DNA of 64,000 nt from Mycobacterium sp. 852013-51886_SCH5428379 (GTDB lineage Bacteria; Actinomycetota; Actinomycetes; Mycobacteriales; Mycobacteriaceae), in contig NZ_LZSU01000051.1 in NCBI RefSeq assembly GCF_001665575.1, forward strand, positions 186,001 to 250,000. Direction: 5' to 3'. The translations under genes and the position numbers were made by a program. Below are positions 36,034 to 46,950 of this stretch, piece by piece. The stretch's first letter is position 1. Each line of letters opens with the position of its first letter. The notes under the pieces are model-generated. The model was not told where the DNA came from. It did not search any database and saw only the letters and a list, made by a program, of their open reading frames with translations.

Positions 36034-36043
36034 CCTAAGAGAA
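36034..36043 (-). promoter_or_regulatory. Second copy of the TTCTCTTAGG element
   Basis: Exact inverted copy of the core at 35898-35907, 127 bases upstream of the korA start. Confidence 0.35.
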
Positions 36044-36170
36044 GTGCAATAATCGGTACTGAGAGTGACATCAATTTTCATCGGGGAACCTGCGCGGTGA
36101 AACCCACCCGACGGCGCGTCGCACAGACCGCGACTCAGTGGGCCCGCAGACAGACGTGAAAGGTAGGCGG

Positions 36171-38102
36171 ATGGGTCTCGAGGGCAACGGTGCCGCACCA
36201 CGCCAGAAGCTCGAAAAGGTCGTCATCCGCTTCGCCGGTGACTCCGGCGACGGTATGCAGCTGACCGGCGACAGGTTCACCTCCGAGGCGGCCCTGTTCG
36301 GCAACGATCTGGCCACCCAGCCGAACTACCCGGCCGAGATCCGGGCACCTCAGGGCACGCTGCCCGGGGTCTCGTCATTCCAGATCCAGATCGCCGACTA
36401 CGACATCCTCACCGCCGGTGACCGCCCCGACGTGCTCGTCGCGATGAACCCCGCCGCGCTGAAGGCCAACGTGAAGGACCTGCCGCGTGGCGGCCTCGTC
36501 ATCGCCAACTCCGACGAGTTCACCAAGCGCAACCTGGCCAAGGTCGGCTACGAGGCCAACCCGCTGGAGAACGACGAGCTGTCCGACTACGTCGTGCAGG
36601 CCGTGCCGATGACCACGCTGACGCTGGGTGCCGTCGAATCCATCGGCGCAAGCAAGAAGGACGGCCAGCGCGCGAAGAACATGTTCGCCCTCGGGCTGCT
36701 GTCGTGGATGTACGGCCGCGAGCTGCACCAGAGCGAGGCGTTCATCCGCGAGAAGTTCGGCCGCAAGCCCGATGTCGCCGAGGCCAACGTGCTGGCGCTG
36801 AAGGCCGGCTGGAACTTCGGTGAGACCACCGAGGCGTTCGCCACCACCTACGAGGTGTCGCCGGCGAAGCTCAAGAGTGGTGAATACCGGCAGGTGTCGG
36901 GGAACACCGCCCTGGCCTACGGTCTGGTCGCGGCCGGCGTGCTGGCCGATACGCAGCTGGTCCTGGGCACCTACCCGATCACCCCCGCGTCGGACATCCT
37001 CCACGAACTGTCCAAGCACAAGAACTTCAACGTGCTGACCTTCCAGGCCGAGGACGAGATCGCGGGCATCGGCGCGGCCATCGGCGCCTCCTACGGCGGC
37101 GCGCTGGGTGTCACCAGCACCTCCGGTCCCGGCGTGGCGCTCAAGTCCGAGGCCATCGGCCTGGCCGTCATCACCGAACTGCCGCTCGTCGTCATCGACG
37201 TCCAGCGCGGCGGTCCGTCCACGGGCCTGCCTACCAAGACCGAGCAGGCCGACCTGCTGCAGGCGCTGTTCGGCCGCAACGGCGAGTCACCGGTCGTGGT
37301 GCTCGCGCCGCGGTCGCCCTCGGACTGCTTCGACATCGCGGTCGACGCGGCGCGCATCGCGCTGACTTACCGCACCCCGGTGATGATCCTGTCCGACGGC
37401 GCGATCGCCAACGGCTCGGAGCCCTGGCGCATCCCGGACGTGGCGAGCTACCCCGCCATCGACCACACGTTCACCCAGCCTGGCGAGGACTTCGCGCCGT
37501 ACGCGCGCGATCCCGAGACGCTGGCCCGGCAGTTCGCCGTGCCGGGTACCCCGGGACTCGAACACCGCATCGGTGGCCTGGAGAAGGCGAACGGTTCGGG
37601 CAACATCAGCTACGAGCCCAAGAACCATGACCTGATGGTGCGGCTGCGCCAGGCCAAGGTCGACGGCGTGGACGTGCCCGACCTCGAGGTCGACGACCCG
37701 AGCGGCGAGGCCGAACTGCTGTTCGTCGGCTGGGGGAGTTCGTACGGTCCGATCGGCGAGGCGTGCCGGCGTGCCCGCCGCAAGGGCATCAAGGTCGCCC
37801 ACGCGCATTTGCGTCACCTCAACCCCTTCCCGGCGAACCTCGGTGAGGTGCTCGCGCGGTATCCGAAGGTGGTCGCCCCCGAGATGAACATGGGCCAGCT
37901 GGCACTGCTGCTGCGGGCGCGTTTCCTGGTGGACGTGCAGTCGGTGACCAAGGTCGAGGGCATGGCGTTTCTGGCCGACGAGGTGGAGGGCATCATCGAC
38001 TCCGCGCTGGACGGCACACTGGCAGACAAGGAAAACGAGAAGGCCACGTTCGCGCGGTTGGCAGCGGCCACCGTGTCGACTGGGGTGGGAGTTGACGCAT
38101 GA
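36171..38102 (+). CDS. korA: 2-oxoglutarate:ferredoxin oxidoreductase alpha subunit (gamma-alpha fusion)
   Basis: A 643-residue subunit of KorAB, which oxidatively decarboxylates 2-oxoglutarate to succinyl-CoA with ferredoxin, giving mycobacteria a CO2-tolerant alternative to the 2-oxoglutarate dehydrogenase route. The N-terminal gamma domain (about 1-190, with RFAGDSGDGMQLTGD) is fused to the alpha domain (GTYPITPASDILHEL near 265). ATG 36171 is chosen for its AAAGGTAG ribosome site and the MGLEGNG start; 36138 is also open. The korB ATG overlaps its stop. Confidence 0.93.
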   Translation: MGLEGNGAAPRQKLEKVVIRFAGDSGDGMQLTGDRFTSEAALFGNDLATQPNYPAEIRAPQGTLPGVSSFQIQIADYDILTAGDRPDVLVAMNPAALKANVKDLPRGGLVIANSDEFTKRNLAKVGYEANPLENDELSDYVVQAVPMTTLTLGAVESIGASKKDGQRAKNMFALGLLSWMYGRELHQSEAFIREKFGRKPDVAEANVLALKAGWNFGETTEAFATTYEVSPAKLKSGEYRQVSGNTALAYGLVAAGVLADTQLVLGTYPITPASDILHELSKHKNFNVLTFQAEDEIAGIGAAIGASYGGALGVTSTSGPGVALKSEAIGLAVITELPLVVIDVQRGGPSTGLPTKTEQADLLQALFGRNGESPVVVLAPRSPSDCFDIAVDAARIALTYRTPVMILSDGAIANGSEPWRIPDVASYPAIDHTFTQPGEDFAPYARDPETLARQFAVPGTPGLEHRIGGLEKANGSGNISYEPKNHDLMVRLRQAKVDGVDVPDLEVDDPSGEAELLFVGWGSSYGPIGEACRRARRKGIKVAHAHLRHLNPFPANLGEVLARYPKVVAPEMNMGQLALLLRARFLVDVQSVTKVEGMAFLADEVEGIIDSALDGTLADKENEKATFARLAAATVSTGVGVDA

Positions 38103-39175
38103 CTGACGTGATCGGGACCGACCTGGGTCTGACGCCGCTGTCGAAGACGGCGGGTGTGCCCACGACCGACCAGCCGCAGAAGGGCAAGGACTTCACCAGC
38201 GACCAGGAGGTCCGCTGGTGCCCGGGGTGCGGTGACTACGTCATCCTCAACACCATCCGCAACTTCCTGCCGGAGCTCGGTCTGCGCCGCGAGAACATCG
38301 CGTTCGTCAGCGGTATCGGCTGCTCCAGCCGGTTCCCGTACTACCTGGAGACCTACGGCTTCCACTCGATCCACGGCCGCGCGCCGACCATCGCGACCGG
38401 TCTTGCGCTGGCCCGGCCCGATCTGTCGGTCTGGGTGGTCACCGGTGACGGCGACTCGCTGTCGATCGGCGGCAACCACCTGATCCACGCGCTGCGCCGC
38501 AACGTCAACATCACGATCCTTCTGTTCAACAACCGGATCTACGGCCTGACCAAGGGGCAGTACTCGCCGACCTCTGAGGTCGGCAAGGTCACCAAGTCGA
38601 CGCCGATGGGCTCGCTGGACTACCCGTTCAATCCGGTGTCGCTCGCGCTGGGCTCGGAGGCCACATTCGTGGGCCGGGCGCTGGACTCCGACCGTAAGGG
38701 TCTGTCCGAGGTGCTGCGGGCCGCGGCCCAGCATCGCGGCGCCGCGCTGGTCGAGATCCTGCAGGACTGCCCGATCTTCAACGACGGCTCGTTCGACGCC
38801 CTGCGCAAGGAGGGCGCCGAAGAGCGCCTGATCAACGTCACCCACGGGGAGCCGATCACCTTCGGCGCCGACGGCGAGTACTGCGTCGTCAAGTCCGGGT
38901 ACGGCCTCGAGGTCGCCAAAACCGCCGACGTCTCGGCCGACGAGATCATCGTTCACGACGCCCGGATCGACGACCCGGCCTACGCCTTCGCGCTGTCGCG
39001 GTTGAGTGAGCAGAACCTCGACCACATGGTCATGGGCATCTTCCGGCAGGTGAACCGGCCCACCTACGACGACCTGGCCCGCGACCAGGTGCGGTCGGCG
39101 CGTGAGGCCAAGGCGCACGACACGGCCGCCCTGCAGTCCCTGCTTCGCGGCAAGGACACCTGGACAGTCGACTAG
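38099..39175 (+). CDS. korB: 2-oxoglutarate:ferredoxin oxidoreductase beta subunit
   Basis: A 358-residue subunit binding thiamine diphosphate and an iron-sulfur cluster. Visible are [14 protein letters not shown] near residue 39, [12 protein letters not shown] near 74 and the TPP motif [12 protein letters not shown] near 118-129. The remaining cluster Cys lies in [14 protein letters not shown] overlap with korA ensures paired synthesis. Order and length match M. tuberculosis Rv2455c/Rv2454c. Confidence 0.94.
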   Translation: MTDVIGTDLGLTPLSKTAGVPTTDQPQKGKDFTSDQEVRWCPGCGDYVILNTIRNFLPELGLRRENIAFVSGIGCSSRFPYYLETYGFHSIHGRAPTIATGLALARPDLSVWVVTGDGDSLSIGGNHLIHALRRNVNITILLFNNRIYGLTKGQYSPTSEVGKVTKSTPMGSLDYPFNPVSLALGSEATFVGRALDSDRKGLSEVLRAAAQHRGAALVEILQDCPIFNDGSFDALRKEGAEERLINVTHGEPITFGADGEYCVVKSGYGLEVAKTADVSADEIIVHDARIDDPAYAFALSRLSEQNLDHMVMGIFRQVNRPTYDDLARDQVRSAREAKAHDTAALQSLLRGKDTWTVD

Positions 39176-39181
39176 GTGCGC

Positions 39182-39187
39182 TAACGT
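39182..39187 (+). promoter_or_regulatory. -10 box TAACGT, leaderless mobA
   Basis: TAACGT ends 7 bases before the GTG at 39195, immediately after the korB stop, so mobA can be transcribed independently without a leader. Confidence 0.45.
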
Positions 39188-39194
39188 CACGTCC

Positions 39195-39761
39195 GTGACG
39201 TCCCCCGTACCGCTGGCCGCCGTCGTGCTGGCGGGCGGGGCGTCGCGGCGGATGGGCCGCGACAAAGCGACTCTGGTCGTCAACGGCTCCACGCTCGTCG
39301 AGCAGGCGGTCGCCACCGTCGGTTCCCGATGCTCGCCGGTGTTCGTCATCGCCGCACCCGGCCAACCGCTGCCCGATCTTCCCGCCGAGGTGCTGCGGGA
39401 CGAGGTGCGGGGCGTCGGACCGCTGCTGGCCACCGGACGTGGACTGCGTGCCGCCGCGGAGGCCGGCCACGAGTGGGCGTTCGTGTGCGCGGTCGACATG
39501 CCCTATCTGACGGCCGACCTCATCGACGAACTGGCCAACCCCGCCCAGCGCCTCGGCGTCGACGCCGTGCTGCCGTGGGACGGCCGCAGCCACTACCTCG
39601 CGGGCGTGTACCGCACTGATCTTTCCGAGCGGGTATCCGCTCTGGTGGCGGCCGGCCAACGCAGTATGCGTGCCCTCGTCGACACCGTCGACACCCAAAG
39701 GATCGTGCTACCGCCGCAGCGTGCGCTCACCAACGTCAACACTCTCGCCGATCTCACCTGA
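39195..39761 (+). CDS. mobA: Molybdenum cofactor guanylyltransferase
   Basis: A 188-residue nucleotidyltransferase that attaches GMP to molybdopterin to make the bis-MGD cofactor. The GTP-binding signature [13 protein letters not shown] lies near residues 12-24 and the metal site in [11 protein letters not shown] near 97-107. The GTG at 39195 is chosen over the longer frame at 39102 because homologues start just before the LAGG motif and a -10 box is well placed. Functionally linked to fdhD and the molybdopterin oxidoreductase in this window. Confidence 0.93.
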   Translation: MTSPVPLAAVVLAGGASRRMGRDKATLVVNGSTLVEQAVATVGSRCSPVFVIAAPGQPLPDLPAEVLRDEVRGVGPLLATGRGLRAAAEAGHEWAFVCAVDMPYLTADLIDELANPAQRLGVDAVLPWDGRSHYLAGVYRTDLSERVSALVAAGQRSMRALVDTVDTQRIVLPPQRALTNVNTLADLT

Positions 39762-39841
39762 CGCACGGGTACGTTCTCAGCAAATTGTTTTCCGTCGCGA
39801 TATTGGTCGTGATGCGGCGAATTGCGGATAATCAGGCGTCG

Positions 39842-39855
39842 AATTCGATCGAATT
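39842..39855. promoter_or_regulatory. 14-bp palindrome AATTCGATCGAATT
   Basis: A perfect palindrome flanked by CGTC and GACG, in an AT-rich patch 81 bases after mobA. Candidate protein-binding site. Confidence 0.35.
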
Positions 39856-40565
39856 GACGACATTCTCGCGCGACCACTGAAACAGCCCCCAACCCGCACT
39901 TTTCCGCGCCGCTCCGACCGACGCTGCGCCGAAACCACCTTGCGCAGCGGACATTTCAGGTAAGTCGGCTTATATACGTCCCCCCTGGGAGGCGGCCGTG
40001 AATTCCGCCCTGAGCTGCGCCATTCCGTTCGTCTGGGTTGACTGTGTCGCCGTCCATTCCGCGGTGCGCGACGACGGGGATCGGCTGACGTGCGCGGGGG
40101 CTCCCGAGAACCGGAAAGTGCTGCTCACGGGGTCGACGCGGCACCTCCGTTTGGACGCCTGGCCAAACTGAGCGATCCGCCGGCAAGCGGAAAAGCCTGT
40201 GTGACAGCATGTTTCGCGACGATGCAGGGTGCGCGCCGGTGTCCGGCGCGGCAGCGAACCGCATACGGCAGACAAGCTGAGGATGCCGTCGTGGGGCGCA
40301 TCGGCCCTGCTCTGACCCGTATCGGGCACCTTCAAACGTCCCGCGGAGTGGTCCACGCCACAAAATGGCGGTGAGTTGGCTCACGTATTGCCGACGCGTC
40401 GCCGCCCCCGGCCGTCACCGTGAATTTCGTCCTGACCTGGTAATTCGATGGTGATTAAGCCGTCGTGATCTTGGCGTGATCTGCTGGGAGGCCGTCGATC
40501 GCCGATATGACTTCCGTGAATTCGCTTTGTAGCGTCCCAAACGGCTCCACAACAGGAGCAAATAA

Positions 40566-41099
<534 letters not shown>

Positions 41100-41116
41100 C
41101 CGACCGAGCGCGTCGA

Positions 41117-41154
41117 AAGAGGCGGTGCAGGGCGAGAGCCCCGCACCGCCTCTT
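41117..41154 (+). terminator. Terminator after first rpf gene
   Basis: AAGAGGCGGTGC pairs with GCACCGCCTCTT; inside, a 4-bp stem GGGC/GCCC closes a GAGA tetraloop. It separates the two rpf genes. Confidence 0.7.
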
Positions 41155-41260
41155 CGCTCTCACCGGCCTCTTACGTCAGATAAGTAACTACTAAAACTTT
41201 CGTCTCGTGGATAACGCGTGATGCAGGTCACCCGACAGACCGAGTAGCCGCCCGGGATGA

Positions 41261-42439
<1,179 letters not shown>

Positions 42440-42443
<4 letters not shown>

Positions 42444-43594
42444 ACCGCCTCCGGCGTCACGAACGCCGATCGGGCGGCGATGGCGCCGAGATGCCGGCCG
42501 ACCAGGGCCTCGGGAATCAGTATCGTCGCCCGGCCGGCCAGCGCGCCGAGAACGGCCGGCCGGAGGTTCACCACGCGCCCGATCAGCTCGGACTCGCGGA
42601 CCAGGGCTCGCACGCGCTTGCGGCGAAACGCGGCGTAGTGCGCGAAGGCCGTCGGAATGTCGGGGGACCCCGCGACGAAGCGGGCCAACACGGCCGCATC
42701 CTCGATGCCCTGGCAGCCACCCTGCCCCAGATGTGGGCGCATCGGATGGGCGGCATCACCGACCAGCGTGATCGGTCCTGTCGACCACACTCGGGCCTGG
42801 CGACGGTCGTAGATGTCGTTGCGCAGGACGGCCGAGGCGTCCGTCGCGTCCAGCAGCGCGGGCACCGGCGCCGCCCACTCGGCGTACTTGCGTTTCAGGT
42901 AGTCGAGTTCGCGCCCCGGCGCCGATCCGCCGTGCGGCGTGCGCTCGGTGGCGAACCAATAGGTGTGGTCGGAGCCCAGCGGGACGTGACCCACCTCGGT
43001 GCCCGCCCCCAGCGTCTGCCCGGCCAGCTCGGGGTCGAGCCGGTATCGCGCGATCCCGCGCCAGGCGGTGTATCCCGCGTAGCGGTGGGGCAGCGAGCCG
43101 TTGAGGTGCCGGGCCACCCGTGAGCCGACACCATCGGCTCCCACGACGGCGGCCACCTTGCGCGACGTGCCGTCGGACAACTCGACCGTCACCCCGGAAC
43201 CCGACGTGCGGACACCGGTGACCGAGATTCCTGTCTGCACGGTGCCGTCGGTCAGGGCGTCGGAGAGTATCCGGGTCAGGTCGGCGCGGTGGGTCACCAC
43301 CAGTGGCTCGCCCAGCGCCCGCACCATCCGATCGGCAGAGGGGCGTCGCAACCACGACCCGTCCCGCCAACGCACCGCGCCGGCGGTCACCCGGCCGCCG
43401 GATCCGCGCACCGCATCGCCAAGGCCGACGTCATCGAGGGCCGCCAGCGCATTCGGCCAGATACTGATGCCGGCACCGGCCGACGTGTCCGTCTTCTCCT
43501 CGAAGACGCTGACCGCGTGGCCGCGCCGCTGCAGCGCCGCCGCGGTCGCCAGCCCCGCGATGCCCCCGCCGACGATGAGGAACTCCTGCGTCAC
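42440..43594 (-). CDS. FAD-dependent monooxygenase (PHBH/UbiH family)
   Basis: A 384-residue class A flavoprotein monooxygenase. FAD motifs: GGGIAGLATAAALQRRG near residues 8-24, the DG motif GADGVGSRVA near 153-162, and GDAAHPMRPHLGQGG near 277-291. It hydroxylates an aromatic or polyketide-like substrate using NAD(P)H and O2. GTG start with -10 box 6 bases upstream; the S9 peptidase gene diverges 24 bases away. Forms an operon with the VOC gene. Confidence 0.87.
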
Positions 43595-43600
43595 GCAACG

Positions 43601-43610
43601 AAAGTAGCGT
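43601..43610. promoter_or_regulatory. Overlapping divergent -10 boxes
   Basis: TACTTT on the minus strand (43601-43606), 6 bases from the monooxygenase GTG, overlaps TAGCGT on the plus strand (43605-43610), 8 bases from the peptidase GTG. Both fit leaderless promoters and share two base pairs. Confidence 0.5.
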
Positions 43611-43618
43611 GTGCAGGC

Positions 43619-45613
43619 GTGACGACACCTTCTTCTGCAGCACCCTTCGCCGATCTGGACGCCTACCTCGCGCTGCCGCGGGTGTCCGGGCTGGCGGTGT
43701 CGCCCGACGGCGCCAGGGTGGTGACCACGATCAGCGAACTCGACGACAGCGGCAGCGAATTCGTCACCGCGATCTGGGAGCTGGATCCGGCCGGAACGCG
43801 GCCCGCCCGCCGCCTCACCCGCGGTGCGAAAGGGGAGCGGTCACCGTCGTTCACCGCGAGCGGGGATCTGCTGTTTCTCGCCTCCCGCCCGACCAAAGAC
43901 GACGATGCGCCGCCTGCGGCGCTGTGGCGGCTGCCCGCCGACGGTGGCGAAGCCGTCGAGGAGTTCGCCCTGCCCGGTGGCGTGGCCGCTGTGAATTGTG
44001 CCCGGGGCGCGGACGTGACCGTGGTGAGCGCACCCCTGCTGGCGTCGGCGACCACCCTCGACGACGACAAGAGACTGCGCGCCCTGCGCAAGGACCACAA
44101 GGTCTCCGCCGTCCTGCACACCGGCTACCCCGTGCGGTCCTGGGACCACGACCTGGGGCCCGATCAGCCCCATCTCCTGGACGCCGACGACGGTCGCGAT
44201 CTCACCCCCGCACCCGGCGGCGGGCTGCGCGAGGCCGGCATCGACGTCAGCGACGACGGCCGCTTCCTGGTCACCTCATGGCAGCAGCCGTCCGTCGGCG
44301 CGGCGCTGCGCGACATCCTGGTCCGAGTGGAGGTGGGCAGCGGCGAGCGCACCACCATCGCCGACGACGCGAGCGCTGACCTGGGACACCCGGCGATCTC
44401 CCCGGACGGCACCACGGTGGCGTTCGCCCGTGAGACGATCTCCACACCGCTGGCTGCCCCGCGAATCACGCTGTGCGCGTTGACCTTCGGTGATGATCTC
44501 CGCGAGCTGACCGCTGACTGGGATCGATGGCCGACCTCGGTGACCTGGACGCGGGACGGCTCGTCGATCCTGGTGACCGCCGACGAGAACGGGCGCGGCC
44601 CGATCTTCGCCGTCGACCCGGACACCGGAGACGTCCGCCGCCTCACCGACGACGACTACACCTACACCGACGTCACCGCTGCACCCGACGGCCTCATCTA
44701 CGCGCTACGTAGCAACTACGCCACGCCGCAGCAGCCGGTGCGCATCGACGCCGACGGATCGGTCTCCGTGCTGCCGTCGGTGCAGGCGCCGCAGCTGCCC
44801 GGCACCCTGACCGAACTACACGCCACCGCCGACGACGGTGTCGCCGTGCGGTCGTGGCTGGCGCTGCCCGAGGGGACGGACGCCGAGCACCCCGCACCGC
44901 TGCTGCTGTGGGTGCACGGCGGACCGTTGGCGAGCTGGAACGCGTGGCACTGGCGCTGGAACCCGTGGCTGATGGTCGCGCAGGGTTACGCGGTGCTGCT
45001 GCCCGACCCGGCCCTGTCGACGGGCTACGGCCAGGACTTCATCCAGCGCGGCTGGGGCGCCTGGGGTGCGGCGCCCTACACCGATCTGATGGCCGCCACC
45101 GACGCCGCGGTCGCCGATCCGCGGATCGACGGCACCCGCAGCGGCGTGATGGGCGGGTCCTTCGGCGGTTACATGGCCAATTGGATCGCCGGGCACACCG
45201 ACCGGTTCGACGCGATCGTCACCCACGCCAGCCTGTGGGCGCTCGACCAGTTCGGGGCCACCACCGACGGTGCCTACTGGTGGGCCCGCGAGATGACCCC
45301 CGACATGGCCGAACGCAACTCACCGCACCTGTTCGTCGAGAACATCGCCACCCCGATGCTGGTCATCCACGGCGACAAGGACTATCGCGTCCCGATCGGG
45401 GAGGCGCTCCGGCTCTGGTACGAACTGCTCACCCGATCGGGGCTGCCCGCCGACGACTCCGGCGCCGGACCACACCGGTTCCTCTACTTCCCCTCGGAGA
45501 ACCACTGGGTGCTCGCCCCGCAGCACGCCAAGCTCTGGTACCAGGTGGTGTTCGCGTTCCTCGGTGAGCATCTGCTCGGCCGGGACGAAGAGCTGCCCGA
45601 AATGCTCGGGTAG
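43619..45613 (+). CDS. S9 family serine peptidase (prolyl oligopeptidase/acylaminoacyl peptidase type)
   Basis: A 664-residue cytosolic peptidase. The N-terminal part (to about 400) is a beta-propeller with repeated S-P-D-G strands. The C-terminal alpha/beta hydrolase has the nucleophile in GGSFGGYMANW near residue 511, the Asp in HGDKDYRVP near 585 and the His in SENHWV near 628. It would cleave short peptides or remove acylated N-terminal residues. GTG 43619 is chosen because the longer frame from 43289 runs through the divergent gene. Confidence 0.9.
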   Translation: MTTPSSAAPFADLDAYLALPRVSGLAVSPDGARVVTTISELDDSGSEFVTAIWELDPAGTRPARRLTRGAKGERSPSFTASGDLLFLASRPTKDDDAPPAALWRLPADGGEAVEEFALPGGVAAVNCARGADVTVVSAPLLASATTLDDDKRLRALRKDHKVSAVLHTGYPVRSWDHDLGPDQPHLLDADDGRDLTPAPGGGLREAGIDVSDDGRFLVTSWQQPSVGAALRDILVRVEVGSGERTTIADDASADLGHPAISPDGTTVAFARETISTPLAAPRITLCALTFGDDLRELTADWDRWPTSVTWTRDGSSILVTADENGRGPIFAVDPDTGDVRRLTDDDYTYTDVTAAPDGLIYALRSNYATPQQPVRIDADGSVSVLPSVQAPQLPGTLTELHATADDGVAVRSWLALPEGTDAEHPAPLLLWVHGGPLASWNAWHWRWNPWLMVAQGYAVLLPDPALSTGYGQDFIQRGWGAWGAAPYTDLMAATDAAVADPRIDGTRSGVMGGSFGGYMANWIAGHTDRFDAIVTHASLWALDQFGATTDGAYWWAREMTPDMAERNSPHLFVENIATPMLVIHGDKDYRVPIGEALRLWYELLTRSGLPADDSGAGPHRFLYFPSENHWVLAPQHAKLWYQVVFAFLGEHLLGRDEELPEMLG

Positions 45614-45616
45614 CGT
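45611..45616 (+). promoter_or_regulatory. -10 box TAGCGT overlapping the peptidase stop codon
   Basis: TAGCGT begins with the TAG stop of the S9 peptidase gene and ends 7 bases before the next ATG: a leaderless promoter for the enoyl-reductase homologue. Confidence 0.45.
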
Positions 45617-45623
45617 CGCAACC

Positions 45624-46883
45624 ATGACCCAGGCAGCGCAGCGTGAGTTCGACATCGTGGTCTACGGAGCGACCGGTTTCGCCGGGAAGCTCACCGCGGA
45701 ATACCTGGCCAGACAGGGCGGCGACGCCCGCATCGCGCTGGCCGGCCGGTCGCAGGACAAGCTGCTCAAGGTGCGGGACGGCCTCGGACCGAACGCGGCC
45801 GACTGGCCGCTGATCAGCGCCGACGCCTCGCAGCCGGCCACGCTCAACGCGATGGCCGCCCGCACCCGGGTGGTCATCACCACCGTCGGGCCCTACACCA
45901 AATACGGGATGCCCCTGGTCGCGGCCTGCGCGGCTGCCGGCACCGACTACGCCGATCTCACCGGCGAGACGATGTTCATCCGCGACAGTATCGACCTGCA
46001 CCACAAGCAGGCCGCCGATACCGGGGCGCGGATCGTGCACTCCTGCGGATTCGACTCCGTCCCTTCGGATCTCACGGTCTACGCCCTGCACCGGATGGCC
46101 ACCGAGGACGGGGAGGGGCAACTCGGCGATACCAGCCTCGTGGTCCGCTCGTTCGCCGGCGGGGTGTCCGGCGGCACGCTGGCCTCCATGCTCGAGGTGC
46201 TCAACACCGCCTCCACCGACCCCGACGCCCGCAGGCAGATGATCGACCCCTACACGCTGAGCCCGGACCGCGGCGCCGAACCCGAACTCGGCGCGCAGCC
46301 CGACGTGCGGTGGCGGCGCGGGGCCGAGATCGCCCCCGAGCTGGCGGGGTACTGGACCGGTGGCTTCGTGATGGCCGCGGCCAACACGCGCATCGTGCGA
46401 CGGAGCAACGCCCTGCTCGACTACGCCTACGGCCGACGGTTCGAGTACTCGGAGCTGATGAGCGTCGGTAAGTCGCCGGTCGCCCCGGTGGCCGCCGCGA
46501 TGATGACCGGCGGCAACGCCGCCGTGATGGGGCTGGGCTCCCGCTTCTTCCACCGGCTGCCGCGTCCGCTGCTCGAACGGGTGCTGCCGAAACCGGGCAC
46601 CGGCCCCAGCGAGCAGACCCGTGAGAAGGGCCACTACACCGTCGAGACCTACACCACCACAACCACCGGCGCGCGGTATCTGGCCCGGATGTCGCAGCGC
46701 GGCGACCCGGGCTACAAGGCCACCGCGGTGCTGCTGGGGGAGTGCGGGCTGGCACTGGCCCTGGACCGCGACAAGCTCACTGAGCTGCGGGGCGTGCTCA
46801 CCCCGGCGGCCGCGATGGGCGATGCGCTGCTCGGGCGTTTCCCCGGGGCCGAGGTGACGCTCGAGACGTCGCGGCTGGCCTGA
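45624..46883 (+). CDS. Saccharopine dehydrogenase-like trans-acting enoyl reductase family protein
   Basis: A 419-residue protein with an N-terminal Rossmann motif YGATGFAGKLTAEYL near residues 14-28 and the SCCPDH-like central region (TVGPYTKYG, CGFDSVPSDL). It has the same length as remembered for M. tuberculosis Rv2449c and is related to Rv2953, the trans-acting enoyl reductase of phthiocerol/phenolphthiocerol synthesis. The substrate of this branch is not known. It is followed by valS, as in M. tuberculosis. Confidence 0.85.
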   Translation: MTQAAQREFDIVVYGATGFAGKLTAEYLARQGGDARIALAGRSQDKLLKVRDGLGPNAADWPLISADASQPATLNAMAARTRVVITTVGPYTKYGMPLVAACAAAGTDYADLTGETMFIRDSIDLHHKQAADTGARIVHSCGFDSVPSDLTVYALHRMATEDGEGQLGDTSLVVRSFAGGVSGGTLASMLEVLNTASTDPDARRQMIDPYTLSPDRGAEPELGAQPDVRWRRGAEIAPELAGYWTGGFVMAAANTRIVRRSNALLDYAYGRRFEYSELMSVGKSPVAPVAAAMMTGGNAAVMGLGSRFFHRLPRPLLERVLPKPGTGPSEQTREKGHYTVETYTTTTTGARYLARMSQRGDPGYKATAVLLGECGLALALDRDKLTELRGVLTPAAAMGDALLGRFPGAEVTLETSRLA

Positions 46884-46938
46884 CCGCACGGGGCCGGAGG
46901 CGGGCGACACCCCCGCGGTCGACCGCCACGCGGCTCCC

Positions 46939-46944
46939 TAGAAT
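46939..46944 (+). promoter_or_regulatory. -10 box TAGAAT, leaderless valS
   Basis: TAGAAT lies 6 bases before the GTG of valS. There is no Shine-Dalgarno sequence, so transcription probably starts at the G of the start codon. Confidence 0.55.
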
Positions 46945-46950
46945 TGAGCG

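Larger units (their letters stand above)
35655..36170. other. Intergenic region before korA with repeated motif
   Basis: It holds a possible 46-codon frame (35740-35880) and a repeated element TTCTCTTAGG described separately. The rest shows no gene I would support. It is long for this genome, suggesting regulation of korAB. Confidence 0.5.
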
